The notes under the pieces are model-generated. The model had not been told where the DNA came from. It saw only the letters and a program-made list of their open reading frames with translations, and did not search any database. DNA of 64,000 bases from Owenia fusiformis. Taxonomy: Eukaryota > Annelida > Polychaeta > Sabellida > Oweniidae. Shown here one piece after another: positions 58,730 through 64,000 of this stretch (its first letter is position 1; each line of letters starts with the position of its first letter). The position numbers and the translations under genes were made by a program. The DNA is taken from the NCBI GenBank assembly GCA_903813345.2, contig CAIIXF020000006.1, forward strand, positions 36,182,436 through 36,246,435. Direction: 5' to 3'.

Positions 58730-59800
58730 GTCCGGGCGATAACTCAAATACCGTTTCACGGATTTGATTCAAATTTTATAGGCTTATGCCTTATGGGTGT
58801 AGGACCTCTGCTCGAGAAGGAATTTTCAATATGGCAACTGAATTCAAAATGGCCGCCATTTTTCGTAAAAAATGTAATCTTTAATAACTCAAATACTAGT
58901 TTGCAGATTTGGTTCAAATTTGATAACTCAAATACCAGTGAACGGATTTGGTTCAAATTGTATATGATAATGCCAAGGGACACAGTGGATCTGTTGTAGT
59001 TACAATTTTCAAGATGGCCGCTGAATTTCAAAATGGCGGCCATTTTTCGTAAAAAAACGTTATCTCTGGTAACTCAAATACCAGTGAACGGATTTGGTTC
59101 AAATTTTATTTGATGATGCCTAGGGACAAAGGAGCTTCGCTCAAGATGGGATTTTCAAGATGGCCACTGATTGTCGAAATGGCGGCCATTTTTCGTAAAA
59201 AAACGTAATCTTTGATAACTCAAATACCAGTGAACGGATTTGGCTCAAAATTTATATGATAATGCCTAGGGACACAATAGATCTGTTCAAGAAAGAATTT
59301 TCAAGATGGCGGCTTGATATTAAAAATGGCGGCTTGATATTCAAAATGGCGGCCATTTTTCGTAAAAAAAGGTAATCTTTGATAACTCAAATACCAGTGA
59401 ACGGATTTGGCTCAGATTTTGTATGATGATGCCTAGGGACAAAGGAGATCTGTTTGAGAAAGAATTTTCAAGATGGCGGCTGATATTCAAAATGGACGCC
59501 ATTTTTCGTAAAAAACGTAATTTTTGATAACTCAAATACCAGTGAACAGATTTGGCTCATTTTTTATGATGATTCCTAGGGACACAGTAGATCTGTTCGA
59601 GAAATTTTTTTCAAGATGGCGGCTGAATTTCAAAATGGTAGCCATTTTTCATAAGAAAAATACCAGTGAACAGATTTGGTTCAAATTTTATATGCTGATG
59701 CCTAGAAACACAGTAGCTCTGTTCGAGAAAAAAATTTTAAGATGGCGGCTGATCTTCAGAATGGCTGCCATTTTTCATTTTCATTTTCGTAATCTTTGGT
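58730..59800 (+). repeat. Tandem array, about seven units of 126-184 bp with AAAATGGCGGCCATTTTT
   Basis: Each unit has AACTCAAATACCAGTGAACG, TGATGCCTAGGGACACAG, TCAAGATGGCGGCTGA and AAAATGGCGGCCATTTTTCG. GCCATTTTT starts at about 58855, 59039, 59185, 59352, 59498, 59641 and 59767. A GTCCGTCCGT-type simple repeat precedes it (58697-58733). Confidence 0.9.
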
Positions 59801-60225
59801 AACTCAACTGCCGTTCGTTGGGATTTGCTACTCCGTGGAGTTGCTGTTTTTCTAGTTTCACAACGAAAACCTAATTTTTACTCATAAATAATTTGCGAAC
59901 AAACTATATCTCTGCTCTCATTCAAGGAGCTTTGATTCTAAAGCATATACTTTCTATAATGATCAATTAATAAGATTTATCCATAAAAAATACAAACAGC
60001 AACGGGCGAAACATAATGTCATATAAAGGTTATACGGTCGCGCCAGGCTTACACGATTACACTACCACGGTCATGGCAGGCATTTTAATATAATACAGCA
60101 TTGTCGCGGTTATACTAGGCTTTCACGATAACATAACCACGGTCATGGCAGGATCCTTGCGCTACTTAAAAAACACCAAATAACATGGTGACGGTTACGC
60201 CAGGCGTTAGTCTTGCAACAGATAG

Positions 60226-61436
60226 GGTCTCAATAATATATGGAAAAGTATATTCATATTGTGCATGAATGCGCTGCTGAGTAGTTAGTAGTCTTTGTTC
60301 ATATATGTCCATCTACAACGGCTTTTGTTTAATCTTCTTGGGCTTTCAACAGACAATATTTTGAAAAGAATGGTGTGTATTCTGCGGACAACGATCCGGA
60401 TCCGGCAGGTTATCTCACTGCGCCTATGCCGTGTCTTTGTTCAGATATATATATCACAAGAATATATGTTATATCATTTCGAAACAACAGCTATTAATGG
60501 TTACTAAGCTTTATTTTTAATCTATGAACTATGACTATGATAGTGATCCTAACTCTTTTTTCTGACTACGAGTTCAACTGCCACATTAGGCACTGAAGCC
60601 ATTATTTCATTCAATTTCTTGTGTTAAATCGATCGCATATTTTTGCATAATTGAACAAAATGAAAATCGCATCAATTTGCATAAGATCCAGAATTTTAAA
60701 AATTCCATCGCATAATTTGAGATTTTTTGCATATATATAATTTTTTACATAAAATTATGTTTAGACGAAAGCATGCAATATCTCACAAAGGACAGTGTTC
60801 GTTTTGATGAAATATTCTCATAACGATTTTTAAAATAACATCTTAGTAAAATCTATTTTTCTTCAGAATAATCGTTTTCACTAGCGCACAGTTAATGATC
60901 CAATAGACTGAATATCTTGAAAATTCAGTCTATTGATCAGTATGTCCCTTTGGAAATAAAGCTAGGGGAAGTAACAAATATGCAAGTTAATTTTTCTCCA
61001 TCGGCCATTTTGAATGGCACTTTCTATGGAAACAAATATATATGAAAATATGATCACATGAACAATCATGAGCACTTGCTCTCTCTCAGCTGCTCATGCA
61101 CAAAATTAAATTTGAAATTGTAGTAGAAATGGTGTTTCAACATCATCATTTCATAACTGCTGTAATACTATTTCATTTACTCGATCCAAACTTGTAGAGA
61201 ATACTATAGTACTCATAAAACAACTTTCTGAGATCAATTTCAATGGCAAACGTGGCCAGCAGTTTATAAAATTTGTTTTCGAACGTGCCAATACCTGTGC
61301 TCATTTTTGGGAAACCCCCCTCCCTGATGAATGAATAATGTTTCTATTGGAGTTTGCCATTCATACATGGTGAACATGTCCAAAATCTTTTGTTAAATCT
61401 TAACAACTTGTAACTCTACACTTACTGTACTTTCCA
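60226..61436. other. Upstream region of the XTBD locus
   Basis: No supported exon. A short perfect stem (CAATAGACTGAAT and inverse, about 60901-60936) is present. CTTACTGTACTTTCCAG just before 61438 is a good acceptor, so an upstream non-coding exon is likely but not located. Confidence 0.45.
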
Positions 61437-61497
61437 GGTAGCCAGGTATGCCTAACTAGCTCAACATTGCCATACAACTACATTGAGAGCACACATC

Positions 61498-61788
61498 ATG
61501 GATGGGGAGTCTAACTTAGATCAGTATCGCATGGAACACGAGAGCAATACAGAGTGGGATATGCGAAGGAAATTCCTGGAGCTTAACATTGGAAAACTAC
61601 CCCAGGATAGATTGATCTGCCTATCACAGTGTCTCATCAACGCTGAGTTCTACGGCTGCAGGTACCCACAAATTGTACACGACCAACTCAAAGAGCTATC
61701 GGAGGATATCTTTCACGATATTCAAACTCATCGTGATAAAGTTCAAGTTTTGCATTCTGTAAAGTTCATGAAGGAGGGTACCAAATAG
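61498..61788 (+). CDS. Small XRN2-binding (XTBD) protein, CDKN2AIPNL-like
   Basis: 96 residues from the ATG at 61498 (MDGESNLDQYRMEHESNTEW; Kozak-like, G at +4); an ATG 15 bases upstream in the same frame is an alternative. The protein is one XTBD domain: EHESNTEWDMRRKFLE, LPQDRLICLSQCLINAEFYGCRYPQ. XTBD proteins (CDKN2AIP, CDKN2AIPNL, NKRF, worm PAXT-1) bind the nuclear 5'-3' exonuclease XRN2 and control its stability and location. The length is near that of CDKN2AIPNL. A second XTBD frame starts 83 bases after the stop, in a different frame, so the two may share a transcript. Confidence 0.75.
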   Translation: MDGESNLDQYRMEHESNTEWDMRRKFLELNIGKLPQDRLICLSQCLINAEFYGCRYPQIVHDQLKELSEDIFHDIQTHRDKVQVLHSVKFMKEGTK

Positions 61789-61871
61789 TTGCATGTTGAT
61801 AGAAAAACAATAAGCAATTGCGAAACAAACAAAACGTTATCTTGAAACACTAGACACAATTTTATGGTAAT

Positions 61872-64000
61872 ATGAGTAAAGGTATTCGAGTTGATCCTCA
61901 ATATTATTCAACACAAAGTTACATGCGCAAAGGTCAAAAAAATTTACCCAACAATGAACATTTTACTCCTGATCCTAGCCACCAGGCAAAAATTGCCCCC
62001 GTCTCTACTAACCCTCCCACAATAGATGACGCCTATGATGATGCCTATGGATATGATTTAAACGAACCATATGAATATGAAAACAAAGTTGAGGAATATA
62101 ACGCTCATCAAGGCTTCCTTGAGAAAGGATTTGATGTCGAGGAACTGCGCATGGAACATGAAACCGCAAACGAATGGATGATGCGACGTAAATTTATAGA
62201 TGCTCATAGATTTAATTTCCCTAAAGATCGACTTATCTGTTTATCAAGCTGCTTTGTAAATATTGAGAAATATGGTGCCAGGTACCCCCAACAAGTAATG
62301 GATGACATTAAAAGGTTAACTCAAGGAATGACTGAAGAACTTAATAAACATAAACAAAAAGCAAAGGACTATACAATGACAAATTTTGTAAGGTCCAGTG
62401 GTACTGAAAACAAGAAAGAAGACCCAAGTCAAGCACTGAAAAGGAAATCTGCCGAAGGGGCAGCATATGCTGCAAAAAAGTCTAAGATGTTATTTGTTAA
62501 AGCAGCTGGAGAATTTCAAAGTACTGATGTTACACATGCAAATGAGATCTTATCAGGTGATGCTGATGAAATCTTTAACAATATGTCTGCATCTAAAGAA
62601 AGAATGAAAGATGCTAAAGAAACTTACACGGGCAACCCCATGTCAGACCCAGGAGCCATAAAAGTGTTGTGCTATAAATTCCTCAGGTTGAGTAAAAAGT
62701 TGAACAGTTTCACGGATAAGTCCAAAAATGCTGTTGAGCACATTCATAATGCATGTGCAAGGACACATATGCAGCATAGGGCGGATATAAGACACAGCTG
62801 GGAGTCATTGCCCATTTGCTTTGTATGTGAAGTATACATCAATGAGGTCCTTGTTGGAGTTGGAAGAGGTCAAAAAAAGAAGGACGCAAAACATAATGGA
62901 TATGCGAATGCTCTAGTGACAATAAAGAAAAAGTTTCTCATAGTTTATAAAAATGAGAAGCCAACCCATGGTCGGTTAGAACTGAGAAGTTCGGATGATC
63001 CATTTGACAATGCTGTGTTTATTAACAAGAGGGATATTATGGAGACCATAGAGCCTCCTAAACCCCCGACCCCTCCACCATCTGAAGAGTCAGAGCCCAC
63101 TCCTGTCCCAGAGCCCAGTAAGCCCACTCAAGAAGATCCCAAAAAGTTGAAACCAACAAAGAAACAGCCACTCCCAGCAAAGGAATTTGTGACGCCACCA
63201 CTTAACCCCGATCCTGCCATGCAAACTAAAGATCTCCCAGTTATCAATCCAAATCCCTTCCAAGACCCTTCCCTCCCTGCTCCAGATATCATGTACACCA
63301 AGAAACCTGCTATTAAAATTGCTGCAAAGTTTAAGTCTGCTTCACTTGTTCCTCAACCGAAGAAACAAGAGGACACCAGGCCTTTGACAGTACAGTGGCG
63401 AGATAGGGCCAACAATCATTCCAATCCTAAGATTGCGAATTTTGTCATTAAGGAACCAATGGAGGCTGAAGATGGGTCTGCAGAACCACTAGGTGTGCTG
63501 GTGAACAGTATATCTGCGGCTCCACAATGTGATGGTAATTTCTCGGTGAAGCCAGGGCAAGATGGCCATGTTGGAGTATTCAGTCTTGGTGGTGAGGTAA
63601 GGCTAAACTGGACCTTATTATCCTGAAATAAAGTTAGAAAATGTGTTGAGAAAATAGGGTTGACAGTTGACATGATTATGATGACAATTTGTTCAAAATT
63701 TACGATTTATGTCTCTCATCTCTGCATCTTTTTTATCCACTCAACTTAAATATTCATAAATAATCTCTTATTAACTGTTACTCTATCAGTCGCAGTCAAT
63801 GAAGCAAGCCACAAGAATTAAGTGCATGTACATGCCTGATTAGATTTGTCAAAAAAAATAAGTACTTTTACATATTTTCTGTAGAGAAAACTGTCCAGGC
63901 AGAAAAACCAATCAAAAAATGTTGTGAATTTTGAGCATATTTATTGTTAATTTCAGGTTATTGCTGTAGGGAAAGGAGCCACCCCAAAGGATGCTAAACG
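61872..64000 (+). CDS. NKRF-like protein, XTBD plus dsRNA-binding-like domains (incomplete at window end)
   Basis: Exon 61872-63596 (575 residues), donor GTAAGG; the next exon starts at 63957 after TTAATTTCAG and runs off the window, phase 0 (SLGGE then VIAVGKGATPKDAK). Reading on past 63596 would be intron. Domains: acidic Tyr-rich N-terminus; XTBD at about 94-150 (MEHETANEWMMRRKF, DRLICLSSCFVNIEKYGARYP); basic segment RKSAEG...KKSKM (about 190-206, probable nuclear signal); first dsRNA-binding-like domain about 290-355 (FVCEVYINEVLVGVGRGQKK); Pro-rich linker 395-475; second one from about 515 (PKIANFVIKEP, GVLVNSISAA), continuing into the next exon. This order resembles vertebrate NKRF, which recruits XRN2 and DHX15 in nucleolar rRNA processing. 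G-patch and R3H domains would lie beyond the window. CDKN2AIP is the main alternative. Confidence 0.8.

Larger units (their letters stand above)
56568..60225. mobile_element. Composite 3.7-kb TIR element, GCAAGACTAACGCCTGGCG family
   Basis: Long inverted ends of about 100 bp: CTATCTATTGCAAGACTAAC, CCGTCACCATGTTATT and AAGTAGCGCAAGGATCCTGC at the left match the inverse at 60125-60225. The interior contains an inserted palindrome (56790-57615), a minisatellite (57995-58570) and a tandem array (58730-59800). No transposase. Confidence 0.85.

Noticed and set aside
63597-63626. Continuation of the NKRF-like frame to a stop (VRLNWTLLS)
   Set aside because: GTAAGG at 63597 is a strong donor, and the dsRNA-binding-like domain continues in phase at 63957.
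1-64000. CRISPR arrays, operons or prokaryotic signals
   Set aside because: Repeats are transposon ends, satellites or coding minisatellite; genes have spliceosomal introns and the sequence is clearly metazoan.

Overview
The window is a stretch of animal nuclear DNA, most likely from a marine invertebrate. The genes have introns with GT/AG splice sites, vertebrate-style XRN2-binding and NKRF-type domains, an ISG12 (IFI27/IFI6) family, a brainiac-type glycosyltransferase and a somatomedin-B protein. The DNA is AT-rich and packed with cut-and-paste transposons. I cannot place the phylum: a lophotrochozoan and an invertebrate deuterostome would both fit.

Layout. 1-3.4 kb: a broken foldback element, then an intronless secreted somatomedin-B protein with a 10-unit coding minisatellite. 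3.7-10.4 kb: a nested transposon stack, in which an outer foldback element with TTA target duplications holds a PIF/Harbinger element with a frameshifted but DDE-complete transposase, which in turn holds two mariner-type elements. 10.96-13.5 kb and 20.6-23.6 kb: two copies of a duplication carrying the last three exons of two ISG12-like genes on the minus strand. Their signal-peptide exons lie at 16.4 kb and 30.9 kb, and both four-exon models stay in frame to the stop. Between the copies are a relic of the somatomedin-B gene (17.5-18.4 kb) and a 365-bp tandem array. 24.3-30.4 kb, inside intron 1 of the second ISG12 gene: a LINE with a clear target duplication, and large palindromes.

31.5-35.9 kb: a 4.4-kb element with ends starting CACTGTG and a 5-bp duplication (TTATA), the signature of the Transib/RAG group. 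It sits in a paralogue of sequence seen uninserted at 17.2 kb. 36.7-41.5 kb: another large inverted-repeat element, holding an AC-rich satellite and one probable coding exon. 42.1-42.8 kb: an element built from palindromic 10-mers. 44.2-45.3 kb: a brainiac-like GT31 glycosyltransferase (minus strand). 46.3-60.2 kb: no host gene recognised; LINE and SINE relics, tandem arrays, and two members of one TIR family, one of them grown into a 3.7-kb composite.

61.5-64 kb: two adjacent plus-strand reading frames, each with an XRN2-binding (XTBD) domain. The first is a small stand-alone XTBD protein; the second is an NKRF-like protein with double-stranded-RNA-binding-like domains that runs off the window. 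Together they point to nuclear RNA processing with the exonuclease XRN2. The other host genes act at membranes or in secretion and show no functional link. Most of the sequence is transposon-derived.
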